The notes beneath the pieces are model-generated. The model worked only from the letters and a program-made list of their open reading frames with translations, did no database searches and was not told the DNA's origin. The position numbers and the translations under genes are program-made. DNA of 64,000 bases from Nostoc sp. MG11 (GTDB lineage Bacteria; Cyanobacteriota; Cyanobacteriia; Cyanobacteriales; Nostocaceae): the NCBI RefSeq assembly GCF_014904695.1, contig NZ_JACXXN010000008.1, positions 124,001 through 188,000 of the forward strand, written 5' to 3'. Shown here piece after piece: positions 29,001-37,812 of this stretch. Position 1 is the stretch's first letter. Each line of letters opens with the position of its first letter.

Positions 29001-29151
29001 ACTCTTCATCGGTAAAACTGGAGATAGATTCTACGCCATCATGTATATTTTGCCAAAAAGACTCAATATCTTTTGCTCCAGGAAACCGACCAGCAACAGC
29101 AATTATTGCTATTTCTGAATTGTTATCGTTATAGACTAAAATCATTGTCAT
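26080..29151 (-). CDS. Type I PKS module KS-AT-ACP
   Basis: 1,023 residues. The ketosynthase has active Cys in QTACSTSLVAVH (about 184) and the two His in EAHGTATPLGDP and KTNLGHLDTAAG. The acyltransferase has GQGSQYVNMAR, active Ser in GHSIGEYVAA (about 644) and HAFHS, the motif of malonyl-CoA selectivity. The ACP carries DNFFELGGDSLIGVQ (about 970). There is no KR, DH, ER or methyltransferase, so the extension should leave a beta-ketone. It follows the stop of the upstream NRPS by only 2 nt. A heptamer array encodes the KS-AT linker stretch GAGGRGQGAGSREQE. In the colinear reading it adds two carbons to the Ile/Val-like residue. Confidence 0.94.
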   Translation of the reverse strand: MTMILVYNDNNSEIAIIAVAGRFPGAKDIESFWQNIHDGVESISSFTDEELLESGVSPDLLSNSNYVKASPVISDIELFDANFFAYNAKEAELIDPQQRLFLELAWEAIEKAGYDPQTYNGLIGVYAGVGMNHYLIKNIYSNHQLLEKIDPLQLIVSNEKDFLPTRVAYKLNLTGPAVNVQTACSTSLVAVHQACQSLLNGECDMALAGGVSLGVPQKTGYLYQPEMILSPDGHCRSFDAKAQGTVGGSGAGIVVLKRLKDAIANRDHIHAIIKGSAINNDGAMKVGYTAPSVSGQAAVIGEAQAIAGVDAETISYIEAHGTATPLGDPIEIAALTQAFNQTTDKKGFCAIGSLKTNLGHLDTAAGVAGLIKTVLALQHQMLPPSLHFDTPNPKIDFANSPFYVNTTLTEWKTNNTTRRAGVSSFGMGGTNAHVILEEAPVFEQGAGGRGQGAGSREQERNYQLLCLSAKTATALEKATANLVTHLKEHPELNLGDVAYTLNSGRRGFNHRRMLICQDLEDAVKALSNLAAQQVFTNYTEITERPVVFMFPGQGSQYVNMAREIYQTETVFQEQVDYCSEILKPLLGLDLRHILYPSDEQIDEALKQLQQTAIAQSAIFVIEYALAQLWQSYGVEPQAAIGHSIGEYVAATLAGVFSLEDALFLIAARGEMMQQLPTGAMLSVPLPVDKVKSLLGQDLFVAAINQPSQCVISGSTSAVDALQNQLATQGIESRRLHTSHAFHSQMMEPILEAFAERVKKVTLNPPKLPYISNLTGTWITVTQATNPDYYAQHLRSTVLFASGVEKLLATPEQVLLEVGPGHTLTTLIKIHPNKTATQTVLTSVRHPQEKKSDNHVLFATLGQLWLAGVKVDWLGFYSQDGYYRLPLPTYPFERQRYWIEPPKKYSDELLKTTPSPKLDNLQPENLSAPHSRPNLPNSYIAPRNELEEKIADIWQKLLGIKQVGIHDNFFELGGDSLIGVQFITRLRNTFFIQLSVTSLFESPTIADISLKLEQQKIDREEIAI
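27775..27823. repeat. Heptamer STRR (7 units) inside PKS linker
   Basis: Seven tandem 7-mers of the form TCCCTGC or CCCCTGC. In the coding direction they encode the Gly/Gln/Arg-rich KS-AT linker. 49 bp is not a multiple of three, so flanking bases must restore the frame. Confidence 0.8.
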
Positions 29152-29153
29152 TT

Positions 29154-32100
29154 TTACCTTTTTCTCTGGGAGCGATATTGTTGTCTGGATTGTAATTGTT
29201 GGGTTCTTAAAGATTTAATTTCACTATGAGATTGAGTACGATAATTATTGTGCTTGTTTGGATCTTCTTTTTGAATAGAAGTACTCAAATATTGACTTAA
29301 AGTATGTATAGTTGGGTAATTAAACATATCAACTATTGAAATTTCCAAAGCAAATTGTTCTTGCAATTGCTGATTAATTATTACTAGTAGTAACGAATGA
29401 CCTCCCAGTTCAAAGAAATTATTGTAAATTCCCACTTTTTCTACTTTTAAGGCTTTTTGCCAAATGTCAGCAATGATTTTTTCTGCTTGCGTATTTGGCA
29501 TGACATAATCTGATAGTTCTTGATGTAAATCTGGGTCAGGTAGAGCGCGACGGTTTACTTTGCCGTTGGGTGTCAGAGGTAGGGACTCCAATATCACAAA
29601 AGCAGATGGCACCATATACCCAGGCAGTTTATCGACAAGGAACTGTCGTAGTTCGCTAGTTGTAAGTGTCTGCTGTTGATGTGGCACTACATAAGCGACT
29701 AAACACTTACTACCTGAACTGTCTTCCTTGGCAATGACGCAAGATATTTGTACATCACCGTGTTGGCTCAGTACGGCTTCGATTTCGCCTAATTCGATAC
29801 GGAAGCCTCGAATTTTTACCTGATTGTCAATGCGTCTTATATATTCAATGTTGCCATCACTTAAATAGCGTACTAAATCCCCAGTTTTGTAGAGGCGCGA
29901 ATGTGGGTCAGTGCAAAATGGATTAGGGATGAAGTTCTCTTGTGTTAATTCTGGGCGATTGAGGTAGCCGCGTGCTAATCCTACTCCACCAAGGTACAAT
30001 TCTCCTGGTATACCAATCGCTACAGGTTGTAAGTTTTGGTCTAATAAATAGATTTGTGTATTGGAAATTGCCCGACCAATGGGGATAGTTACGGCTTTTG
30101 TTGGTAATTTCTCTACTAAATACCAAGTAGAAAAAGTAGTATTTTCTGTTGGGCCATAGACATGGAGTAATTGCTGTGGAGCGCCTTTGTCTAGGGCTTC
30201 TTCCACCCATCTGGGGTCAACCGCTTCACCACCAAATAGTAAATATCGTAGAGAACTAAATGCTTGCGGTACAAAACTGGCTAACTGATTGAATAAAGCT
30301 GTAGTTAAAAATAAGATGCTAATCTCATAGGAGCACATATTTACAGCAAACTCTTTCGGGATGAGCAGTACAGATTGATGGAAAATAACTAGTTTTGCTC
30401 CGTGAAGCAATGCTCCCCAAATTTCAAAGGTTGCAGCATCAAAAGCAATATTTGCAGCTTGAGCAACGCGGTCATCGGGTGTTAATTGTATGTAGTTGGT
30501 GTTGAAAACCAATCGATTTACAGCTTGATGTGTGACGATTACTCCCTTGGGTGTGCCTGTAGAACCGGAGGTGTAAATCACATAAGCTAGGTTTTGGGAA
30601 CTGACTGTACTGTTGAGATTATCGTGATTTACTTCCTTAATGCTTTGCCAGTCTATGTCTAAGCAGACGACACGGGTCTGATCTAGAGACGTTGTATGCA
30701 ACGTCTCTACAAATTTCTCTTGAGTCAACAGCACTTTTAAGCGAGTATCTGCCAGCATAAATTGTAAGCGTTCTTGGGGATACTCTGGATCAAGTGGCAG
30801 GTATGCACCACCAGCTTTGAGAATGCCTAGTAGTCCCACAACCATTTCTAAAGAACGCTCGACGCAAATACCTATTAGCATATCTGCTCCCACTCCCAAA
30901 GACTTGAGGTAGTGCGCCAACTGATTAGCCTGACAGTTCAATTCATGGTAGGTGAGTTGTTGATCGCCATACACTACCGCCACAGCATCAGGGGTACGTT
31001 CAACTTGTTCCTCAAACAACTGATGAATACACTTATCTTCGGGATAATCCGTCTGAGTATTGTTCCATTCAACTAATAATTGATGCTGCTCAACTTGTGT
31101 TAGCATTGGCAAATGCGAAATTTTTCCCTCTGGGTTAGCAACAATACTTTCAAGCAATGTTTGAAAATGCCCAGCCATGCGCTCAATTGTGCTGGCATTA
31201 AATAAGTCAGTGTTATACTCCCATACACTTACCAGCCCGGTACTTGTGTTTTCTATTAATAAAGTCAAATCAAATTTGGTAGTTGTAGTTTCTGTAGGTA
31301 ATGAAGTGACAGTTAACCCAGTCAAGTTTACTGGAGACGTGGAAGCATTCTGGAGGGCAAACGTTACTTGGAATAGGGGTGTATGACTGAGGTCTCTTTG
31401 CGGTTGCAATGCCTCAACCAGCATTTCAAAGGGGAAATCTTGATGAGTGTATGCATCCATTGCGATTTCACGAACACGACTCAGTAATTCGTTAAAGCTG
31501 GGGTTGCCTGTCAAGTTGGTACGCAAAACTAAAGTATTGGCAAAAAAGCCGATGAGTGATTCAAGTTCTTGGCGATCGCGGTTAGCGAAAGGCGAACCGA
31601 TACAAATATCATCTTGACCACTGTAACGATGTAGTAAGACGACATAAGCTGTCAGCAGGGTCATAAACAAAGTTACACCTGACTTTTGACTGAGGGTTAC
31701 TAGTTGAGAAGTTAAATCCTTTTCGAGTTGAAATCTTTGAGTAGCACCAGAAAAAGTCTGGACTGGTGGACGCGGATAATCTGTTGGTAACTCCAATAAT
31801 GGCGGTGCGTCAGCTAACTGTTGTTTCCAATACTCAAGTTGCTTTTGTTGAACTTCTTTAGTTAAACATTGGCGTTGCCAGAGGGCAAAATCAGCGTATT
31901 GTATCGTTAACTCTGGTAAGGAACTTAGTTGTCCTTTAGTAAAAGCATCATAAAAAACTTCTAACTCTTTAAAGAATATTTCCATTGACCAGCCATCAGT
32001 AATGATGTGGTGCATAGTCAATACTAATAGGTAAGATTCTACTTCTTGGCGCAGTAGAGTAACTCGCAATAAAGGAGCGATACTTAAATCAAAAGGTTGC

Positions 32101-32639
32101 TGAATTTCTTTAGTAACTAGTTGTTGGATTTCACCTTTTTCTAATCCTTCTACATCTACTACGGATATATTGATAGTCAAAGTAGGGATAATCTTCTGTA
32201 CCGCTAATCCATCTACTGTTAGGAAAATAGTCCGTAAAGCTTCGTGGCGACGGATAATTTCGTTGAGGCTATGCTCTAATGCTGCTATGTTTAGCGCCTC
32301 AGTAATCCGAAGTTGTACACTGCCATTATAAAAGGAGTTTTGTTTATCTAACTGATTGAGAAACCACAACCTTTGTTGACTAAAAGATAAAGGTAAATCG
32401 CTATCTCGGTCAACAGATAAAATAGGTTCAAAAGCTAATTTATTATCTGTTTTTGCTTCTTTAAGACAGTTAAATATTTCTTCTTTTCGCTTTATCAACT
32501 CCTGCTTGAAGGCTGATGTCATTACTCCCTTGGGAGCGCGATAGCGAAGTTGGTCGTTTTCAACCCAAACTTTTATATCTAAACTGTTCAGTAAAGATAA
32601 AAATTCAAATACGGTTGTTTTATTAATATCATTATTCAT
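29154..32639 (-). CDS. NRPS module TubC-C-A-PCP, predicted Ile/Val-like specificity
   Basis: 1,161 residues: a TubC docking domain (about 8-65, KVWVENDQLRYRAPKGVMT), C (HHIITDG about 211), A (TSGSTGTPKG about 691) and PCP (GGHSLLLV about 1077), with a basic tail (QSRQQYRSQRKR). The pocket residues read DAFFLGVTF, a code of the Ile/Val class with the Lys of NGKV present; the usual D of NGKVDRRAL is N here. A palindromic repeat interrupts the A domain near residue 647. The PKS starts 2 nt after the stop, so this residue should be the one extended by malonate. The docking domain is strikingly similar to that of the neighbouring methyltransferase gene. Confidence 0.94.
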   Translation of the reverse strand: MNNDINKTTVFEFLSLLNSLDIKVWVENDQLRYRAPKGVMTSAFKQELIKRKEEIFNCLKEAKTDNKLAFEPILSVDRDSDLPLSFSQQRLWFLNQLDKQNSFYNGSVQLRITEALNIAALEHSLNEIIRRHEALRTIFLTVDGLAVQKIIPTLTINISVVDVEGLEKGEIQQLVTKEIQQPFDLSIAPLLRVTLLRQEVESYLLVLTMHHIITDGWSMEIFFKELEVFYDAFTKGQLSSLPELTIQYADFALWQRQCLTKEVQQKQLEYWKQQLADAPPLLELPTDYPRPPVQTFSGATQRFQLEKDLTSQLVTLSQKSGVTLFMTLLTAYVVLLHRYSGQDDICIGSPFANRDRQELESLIGFFANTLVLRTNLTGNPSFNELLSRVREIAMDAYTHQDFPFEMLVEALQPQRDLSHTPLFQVTFALQNASTSPVNLTGLTVTSLPTETTTTKFDLTLLIENTSTGLVSVWEYNTDLFNASTIERMAGHFQTLLESIVANPEGKISHLPMLTQVEQHQLLVEWNNTQTDYPEDKCIHQLFEEQVERTPDAVAVVYGDQQLTYHELNCQANQLAHYLKSLGVGADMLIGICVERSLEMVVGLLGILKAGGAYLPLDPEYPQERLQFMLADTRLKVLLTQEKFVETLHTTSLDQTRVVCLDIDWQSIKEVNHDNLNSTVSSQNLAYVIYTSGSTGTPKGVIVTHQAVNRLVFNTNYIQLTPDDRVAQAANIAFDAATFEIWGALLHGAKLVIFHQSVLLIPKEFAVNMCSYEISILFLTTALFNQLASFVPQAFSSLRYLLFGGEAVDPRWVEEALDKGAPQQLLHVYGPTENTTFSTWYLVEKLPTKAVTIPIGRAISNTQIYLLDQNLQPVAIGIPGELYLGGVGLARGYLNRPELTQENFIPNPFCTDPHSRLYKTGDLVRYLSDGNIEYIRRIDNQVKIRGFRIELGEIEAVLSQHGDVQISCVIAKEDSSGSKCLVAYVVPHQQQTLTTSELRQFLVDKLPGYMVPSAFVILESLPLTPNGKVNRRALPDPDLHQELSDYVMPNTQAEKIIADIWQKALKVEKVGIYNNFFELGGHSLLLVIINQQLQEQFALEISIVDMFNYPTIHTLSQYLSTSIQKEDPNKHNNYRTQSHSEIKSLRTQQLQSRQQYRSQRKR
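30684..30709. repeat. GTAGAGACG palindrome copy 2, inside NRPS A domain
   Basis: Arms TAGAGACGTTG / CAACGTCTCTA around TATG. In frame it encodes VETLHTTSLDQ between core motifs A2 and A3, where the sister A domains have LPEHQAK or LPEHAAR. Confidence 0.75.
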
Positions 32640-32798
32640 ATTTATTTTGCTTTATTACTAGTCAAACCAATCATTGGCAAAGTTGTATTTAAGTAGGTAA
32701 TTGCAATTATTTAGAACTCAGTAGCCTGACTAGAAGAGGGTTGAGCGCAGTCGAAACCCGGCAATTCCAAGTTAGGTTTAATTTGGCTTTTCTACTTA

Positions 32799-34118
32799 CT
32801 ACCTTTTTGATGTTGTAACAGAACTATTTATATTAGAATTCAACACATAGTTAGAAAAAAGATTCTTATAAAATAATGTTTGTTTAAATGCCATTTTGTA
32901 ATGATACGAATAGTATTTAAATTCAATTTTTTGTCCTGTTTTTTTAATCACATAACCTTCTATCTTATAGTCTGGGTTCAGATTGTTCTCACAAAGCGAG
33001 CCACTACAAATGGCTTCTATCTTGTCTCCTTGAGAAACTTGAATTCCTGGCGAGAAGACTGGGAAATATACAGGTAGCCAGCAATATTCATGCTCTAGTA
33101 CATCGATAACTTCTCCCTCTATTGTGTGTAGGTTGAGCCAAACGATAAAGCCATCCAATCTCGAATCTTTTAGAATGCTGAGATTGACTTTGTGACTATA
33201 TTCTGGCTCGATAGTAGCTGCGAAATTCAGGTCTTCAAAAATCGAGCTAGTGGAGATAATACTAGACTTGGAAAAATGTCTCAGACATAACCTTAAATCA
33301 AAGGGGTATCCAACTTGTTCAAATATTTTACGGGTATAATAAGCTGGGATTTCTGTAAACTCTGGATTTTGCAAAAACTCATCAAGTAGGCAAACACCAG
33401 CAATTTTAGTAACGCTTCTTGCCGGAATCATCACTCCATCTTCTTTCAAAAATCTGCGGGCGTTATTCAAAATTAATGCCGCGCCTTCAACTCCTCCAAT
33501 GGAGCCAACTATTTCTGACACACAAACGTCAGCCAATTCAGGTAAACTAACTTTGGTTGCATCCCCTAAAATTAAGGTTATCTTGTCCGATAAACCAAGT
33601 TTGTTAATGCAAGCTTTGGCTGAGTTGTAATATTTTTCGCTCATTTCAATTGCATAGACTTTCCGCGCATTGGCTTCTACACAAAATCTAGCTAAAATTG
33701 CATCTTTGCCTGTTCCTATATCGACAACTACTTTATCTTTGACTAACTGATTAATAGCCACTTTATAGCTGTGATTTCTGCGGCGATCATTAGTTAAAAG
33801 GTAGTACAAAAAATCATCATACACGAAGAATTCTGCTAATGATGGCCATAGTTCAATTTGACTAGGCTTTTCATACTCTTCCTGAGATATTGACTTGACA
33901 TTTTTTTGAGAAACTACATCAGTTACTAAGCGTTTGTCGCCCATCACATCTTTTGCTTGTTTGAGAGACGTAAGTATTTCTGTTTTTCGTTCCACCAATT
34001 CCTGTTTGATATCTAATGTCATTACTCCTTTGGGAGCGCGATAGCGTAGCTGATTATCTTCAATCCAGATTGTGATGCCTAAATCTTTGAGTGAAGCAAA
34101 AAATTCAACTGTTGTCAT
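32799..34118 (-). CDS. Stand-alone SAM methyltransferase (PRMT-like) with an N-terminal TubC docking domain
   Basis: 439 residues. Residues 1-55 are a TubC-type docking domain (ITIWIEDNQLRYRAPKGVMT) nearly matching that of the next NRPS. Then comes a linker (MGDKRLVTDVV) that resembles the A-domain segment DKRLVAYVV of neighbouring genes. The catalytic part has motif I VVDIGTGKDAILARF (about 132), post-I VYAIEMSE, LILGDATKVSLPE, and SEIVGSIGGVEGAALIL with two Glu spaced nine residues apart, as in the double-E loop of protein arginine methyltransferases. The C-terminal half is a beta-rich barrel-like domain. It lies between two NRPS genes and 1 nt after the first, so it likely acts in trans on a carrier-bound intermediate. 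The methyl acceptor is unknown. Confidence 0.82.
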   Translation of the reverse strand: MTTVEFFASLKDLGITIWIEDNQLRYRAPKGVMTLDIKQELVERKTEILTSLKQAKDVMGDKRLVTDVVSQKNVKSISQEEYEKPSQIELWPSLAEFFVYDDFLYYLLTNDRRRNHSYKVAINQLVKDKVVVDIGTGKDAILARFCVEANARKVYAIEMSEKYYNSAKACINKLGLSDKITLILGDATKVSLPELADVCVSEIVGSIGGVEGAALILNNARRFLKEDGVMIPARSVTKIAGVCLLDEFLQNPEFTEIPAYYTRKIFEQVGYPFDLRLCLRHFSKSSIISTSSIFEDLNFAATIEPEYSHKVNLSILKDSRLDGFIVWLNLHTIEGEVIDVLEHEYCWLPVYFPVFSPGIQVSQGDKIEAICSGSLCENNLNPDYKIEGYVIKKTGQKIEFKYYSYHYKMAFKQTLFYKNLFSNYVLNSNINSSVTTSKR

Positions 34119-34119
34119 T

Positions 34120-37100
34120 TTATAAACACCCTTCTTCGTATTCTTCTTCTGTATTAGTCATCCAAGTATCTTCGTCTTTTGTTGCAATTCGTAGTATCTC
34201 AATGTTATTAGCTAACTCAGCTACAGTAGGAGATATAAATAAACGGTGTAAAGACAAATCAATAGAGAAAGCAACGCGCAATCGAGAAATTACTTGCGCC
34301 CCCAAGAGGGAATTTCCTCCCAGTTCAAAGAAGTTATCGTGAATACCTACTGGCTCTACTTTGAGGATGTCAGCCCAAATTTTTACCAATATTTCTTCTT
34401 GTGGGGTGCGCGGGGCTACAAAATTTACCTCTAGTCCCTCACGCGACTCTGGGGCAGGTAAGGCGCGGCGGTCTATTTTACCGTTAGATGTTAAGGGTAA
34501 AGATTCTAGCATGACAAAAGCACTGGGAACCATGTAGCTTGGCAGTTGGTCGTTGAGGAAGCGACGTAGTTCTGCGACGGTGAGAGATTGCTCTGTCTTC
34601 GGCACTACGTAAGCAACTAAACGCTTGTCGTTGAGTTCATCCTCTCGTACCACCACCACGTTTTCCCAAACGGCTAAGTGTTGCGCTAGTAATCCCTCAA
34701 TTTCTCCCAACTCTATGCGGAAGCCGCGAATTTTGACTTGATTGTCAATTCGTCCTAAATACTCCAACTCGCCATTGGGCAAATACCGTGCTAAGTCCCC
34801 TGTTTTATATAGTCGCGCTTGAGGGTTGTTGCTAAAAGGATGACAAATAAAACGTTCTGCTGTCAGTTCGGGACGATTCAGATAACCATGCGTTACCCCT
34901 GCACCACCGACATACATTTCACCTGGAACACCGATTGGTACTGGTTGTTTATATTCATCCAGCACATACACTTGTAAGTCAGGTATCGGAAGACCAATGA
35001 CACTGGCGCTATGATTTAAATCGGCTTTGCTCAAGGGACGATAGGTGACGTGTACAGTGGTTTCGGTAATCCCGTACATATTCACTAATTGGGGCATCTG
35101 ATCGCCATGTCGCTTAAACCAAGGCTGTAAACTCTTGATTTCTAAGGCTTCTCCACCGAAAATTACTAGGCGTAAGTTCAACTCATCAGCAGTTGTCATT
35201 GACTGTTCGGCTTGAATTAATTGGCGAAAGGCGGAGGGTGTTTGATTGAGAACTGTGACTTGTTCTTGAGCTAATAACTGGTAGAATGATTCGGGCGATC
35301 GCGTCACTAAGTAAGGAACTATTACCAGTCGTCCACCATACAGCAAAGCTCCCCAAATTTCCCACACGGAAAAGTCAAAGGCGTAGGAGTGGAACATTGT
35401 CCACACATCTTGGGCATTGAAGCGATACCATGCTGCTGTAGCTGCAAACAGACGCACTATATGAGCGTGGTTGACTAAAACGCCTTTAGGTTTACCTGTG
35501 GAACCTGAAGTATAGATGACATAAGCTAGGTTATTGGGTGTTGCGGTGTTTTCCGGGTTTGACTCACTATTTTGAGCTATTTTTTCCCAATTGGTATCTA
35601 AGCAGAAAACTCTGGCAGCATGCTCAGGTAGCTGGTTGACTAATTGCTGTTGGGTGAGCAGTACTTGAACTTGAGCATCTTCCAGCATAAAGCTCAGACG
35701 CTCAATCGGATACTCAGGGTCAAGGGGTAAATAAGCACCACCCGCTTTGAGAATGCCTAGTATACCGACAATCATTTCTAGCGATCGTTCTACACACAAC
35801 CCAACCAATGTATCTGGTTTGACACCCAAGGACTGCAAGTAACGAGCTAACTGATTAGCACGACAATTTAACTGCTCATAGGTTAATTGTTGATTGTCAT
35901 ACACCACCGCTACAGCATCAGGAGTATGCTCAACCTGCGACTCAAACAACTGATGGATGCACTGATCGGCAGGATATTTCGCCTGAGTATCGTTCCATTC
36001 AACTAATAACTGTTGTTGCTCAGGTTGTGTCAGCAGTGGTAATTGCGAAATTCTTTCCTCTGGGTTAGCAACAATACCTTCTAGCAAGGTGACAAAATGC
36101 CCTGCCATTTGGGTAATTGTAGATCGATCAAATAGGTCAGAGTTGTACTCTAAACTTCCACTCAGTCCTTGTTCAGTTTCCGTCATCAACAAGGTTAAAT
36201 CAAACTTAGCTGTCGGGTTTTCTATTTCTAAGGCAGTTACAGATAAACCAGGCAATTCCAATTTTCCCGGTGGCGTATTCAACAAAACGAACATTACCTG
36301 GAACAATGGAGAGTAGTTGAGATTTCTTTGTGGCTGTAAGGCTTCTACTACTTGCTCAAACGGCACATCTTGATGAGCGTAAGCATCGAGCGCGACTTGG
36401 CGTACTCTTTGCAATAACTCCCAAAAACTGGGATTCCTGGAAACGTCAGTACGCAACACCAAAATGTTGACAAAAAAGCCGATAAGTGAATCTATTTCAC
36501 TACGGTTACGGTTGGCTATTGGAGAACCGACGAGAATGTCTTGTTGATTGCTGTAGCGCGATAGTAGGATGACGAAGCCACTCAGCAAAGTCATAAATAA
36601 GGTTGCGCCTGAATGTTCGTTAAGGCTTTTGAGTTTTTGCGTCAGACGCTTGTCTAAGCTAAAGCGCTCGATACCGCCACGGTTTGTCTGGATTGGTGGG
36701 CGCACTCTATCGGTGGGAAGTTCTAGCAGGGGAGGCGAATTTGCTAGCTGTTGCTTCCAGTAGTTCAGTTGAATTTCGATGACTTGAGCTTCTTGCAACC
36801 ATTGTTTTTGCCAAATTGCAAAGTCTGCGTACTGAATGGACAATTCAGGCAATGGAGAAGGCTTACCAACAGAAAAAGCCGTGTACAAGGCTGTCAGTTC
36901 TTGCCAAAAAATACCTTCCGACCAACTATCAAAAACAATGTGGTGGACACTTAAGAGTAGTACATATTCATTTTCATCTAGTTGCACTAGGGAAGACCGC
37001 AACAGCGAGTCTTGCTCTAAATTAAAGGGTTGTTGAGCTTCGTTTTTGACTATTTGTAAAAGTTGAGTTTCTCTTTCGCTTTGAGGAAGTTCTTGAAGAT

Positions 37101-37482
37101 AGACTACAGGTAAAGTTAATTTTAGGCTCGGAGTAATTACTTGAACTGGCTTATTTTCTGAAGCGAAAAATGTAGTTCGTAATGCTTCGTGGCGTTGGAT
37201 TATCTCATTGAGACTATACTCTAATGCACAAATGTTGAGTAAACCCTGGAGGCGAAAAGCAAAGGAGACGTTGTAGGTGGAGCTATTTTGCTGCAATTGG
37301 TAGAGGAACCATAACCTTTCTTGGGAGAAGGACAAAGGTAGGTGTTGATGGCGAGATACAGGTATCAAGGCTGGAGCTTGATTCTGTAAATCGAGAATAC
37401 TTGCGATCGCCTGCCAGATATTCTCTCCTGTTTTTACTGTCTTGTTTGGTTCTAATGGATTTATTTCAGCAGAATAGCTCAT
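34120..37482 (-). CDS. NRPS module C-A-PCP, predicted threonine
   Basis: 1,120 residues, the first elongation module. After a roughly 45-residue lead come C (HHIVFDSWS about 181, with Ser in place of the usual Gly of HHxxxDG), A (TSGSTGKPKG about 659) and PCP (GGNSLLGAQ about 1059). The pocket residues read DFWNIGMVH, the classical threonine code, with Lys in NGKIDRRALP. There is no TubC domain; the C-terminus is acidic (DEDTWMTNTEEEYEEG), suitable as a docking tail for the TubC domains of the methyltransferase and the next NRPS. The C domain should couple the 4-hydroxybenzoyl starter from the free carrier protein to Thr. Confidence 0.94.
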   Translation of the reverse strand: MSYSAEINPLEPNKTVKTGENIWQAIASILDLQNQAPALIPVSRHQHLPLSFSQERLWFLYQLQQNSSTYNVSFAFRLQGLLNICALEYSLNEIIQRHEALRTTFFASENKPVQVITPSLKLTLPVVYLQELPQSERETQLLQIVKNEAQQPFNLEQDSLLRSSLVQLDENEYVLLLSVHHIVFDSWSEGIFWQELTALYTAFSVGKPSPLPELSIQYADFAIWQKQWLQEAQVIEIQLNYWKQQLANSPPLLELPTDRVRPPIQTNRGGIERFSLDKRLTQKLKSLNEHSGATLFMTLLSGFVILLSRYSNQQDILVGSPIANRNRSEIDSLIGFFVNILVLRTDVSRNPSFWELLQRVRQVALDAYAHQDVPFEQVVEALQPQRNLNYSPLFQVMFVLLNTPPGKLELPGLSVTALEIENPTAKFDLTLLMTETEQGLSGSLEYNSDLFDRSTITQMAGHFVTLLEGIVANPEERISQLPLLTQPEQQQLLVEWNDTQAKYPADQCIHQLFESQVEHTPDAVAVVYDNQQLTYEQLNCRANQLARYLQSLGVKPDTLVGLCVERSLEMIVGILGILKAGGAYLPLDPEYPIERLSFMLEDAQVQVLLTQQQLVNQLPEHAARVFCLDTNWEKIAQNSESNPENTATPNNLAYVIYTSGSTGKPKGVLVNHAHIVRLFAATAAWYRFNAQDVWTMFHSYAFDFSVWEIWGALLYGGRLVIVPYLVTRSPESFYQLLAQEQVTVLNQTPSAFRQLIQAEQSMTTADELNLRLVIFGGEALEIKSLQPWFKRHGDQMPQLVNMYGITETTVHVTYRPLSKADLNHSASVIGLPIPDLQVYVLDEYKQPVPIGVPGEMYVGGAGVTHGYLNRPELTAERFICHPFSNNPQARLYKTGDLARYLPNGELEYLGRIDNQVKIRGFRIELGEIEGLLAQHLAVWENVVVVREDELNDKRLVAYVVPKTEQSLTVAELRRFLNDQLPSYMVPSAFVMLESLPLTSNGKIDRRALPAPESREGLEVNFVAPRTPQEEILVKIWADILKVEPVGIHDNFFELGGNSLLGAQVISRLRVAFSIDLSLHRLFISPTVAELANNIEILRIATKDEDTWMTNTEEEYEEGCL

Positions 37483-37560
37483 TTTAGTCTTTTTGCTTCA
37501 GGTTTTTCAGGATTTACTGGAGTCTTTTGTTTTGCTGAAAAAGCTTGGTTATAAAAATTA

Positions 37561-37812
37561 TCAGCCTTGCTTTTCATTAATTAGTTTCACAATAGTTTCT
37601 ACGCTTTGAAAATTTCCTGCATTAATATCACTAACTGTAAACTTAATCCCAAAATTATTCTGTAGTTTCAAGACAAGGGTCATGGCATTAACAGAATCTA
37701 AACCCATACTAAAAAGATTGCTAGATTCTGAGAAATCTTCGATATTAATATTTGGTAAAACGTTTAAGACAATATTTTTAGTTTCTTGCTTAATTAAATC
37801 AAGACTTTTCAT
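37561..37812 (-). CDS. Free-standing acyl/aryl carrier protein
   Basis: 83 residues forming a four-helix carrier fold. The phosphopantetheine Ser lies in FSMGLDSVNAMTL (about residue 40). Its start overlaps the stop of the upstream AMP-ligase gene by 4 nt (ATGA), which indicates translational coupling and partnership: the ligase should load this carrier. It sits 78 bp before the first NRPS module. This ligase plus carrier arrangement parallels FadD22 of mycobacteria, where both are fused. Confidence 0.9.
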   Translation of the reverse strand: MKSLDLIKQETKNIVLNVLPNINIEDFSESSNLFSMGLDSVNAMTLVLKLQNNFGIKFTVSDINAGNFQSVETIVKLINEKQG

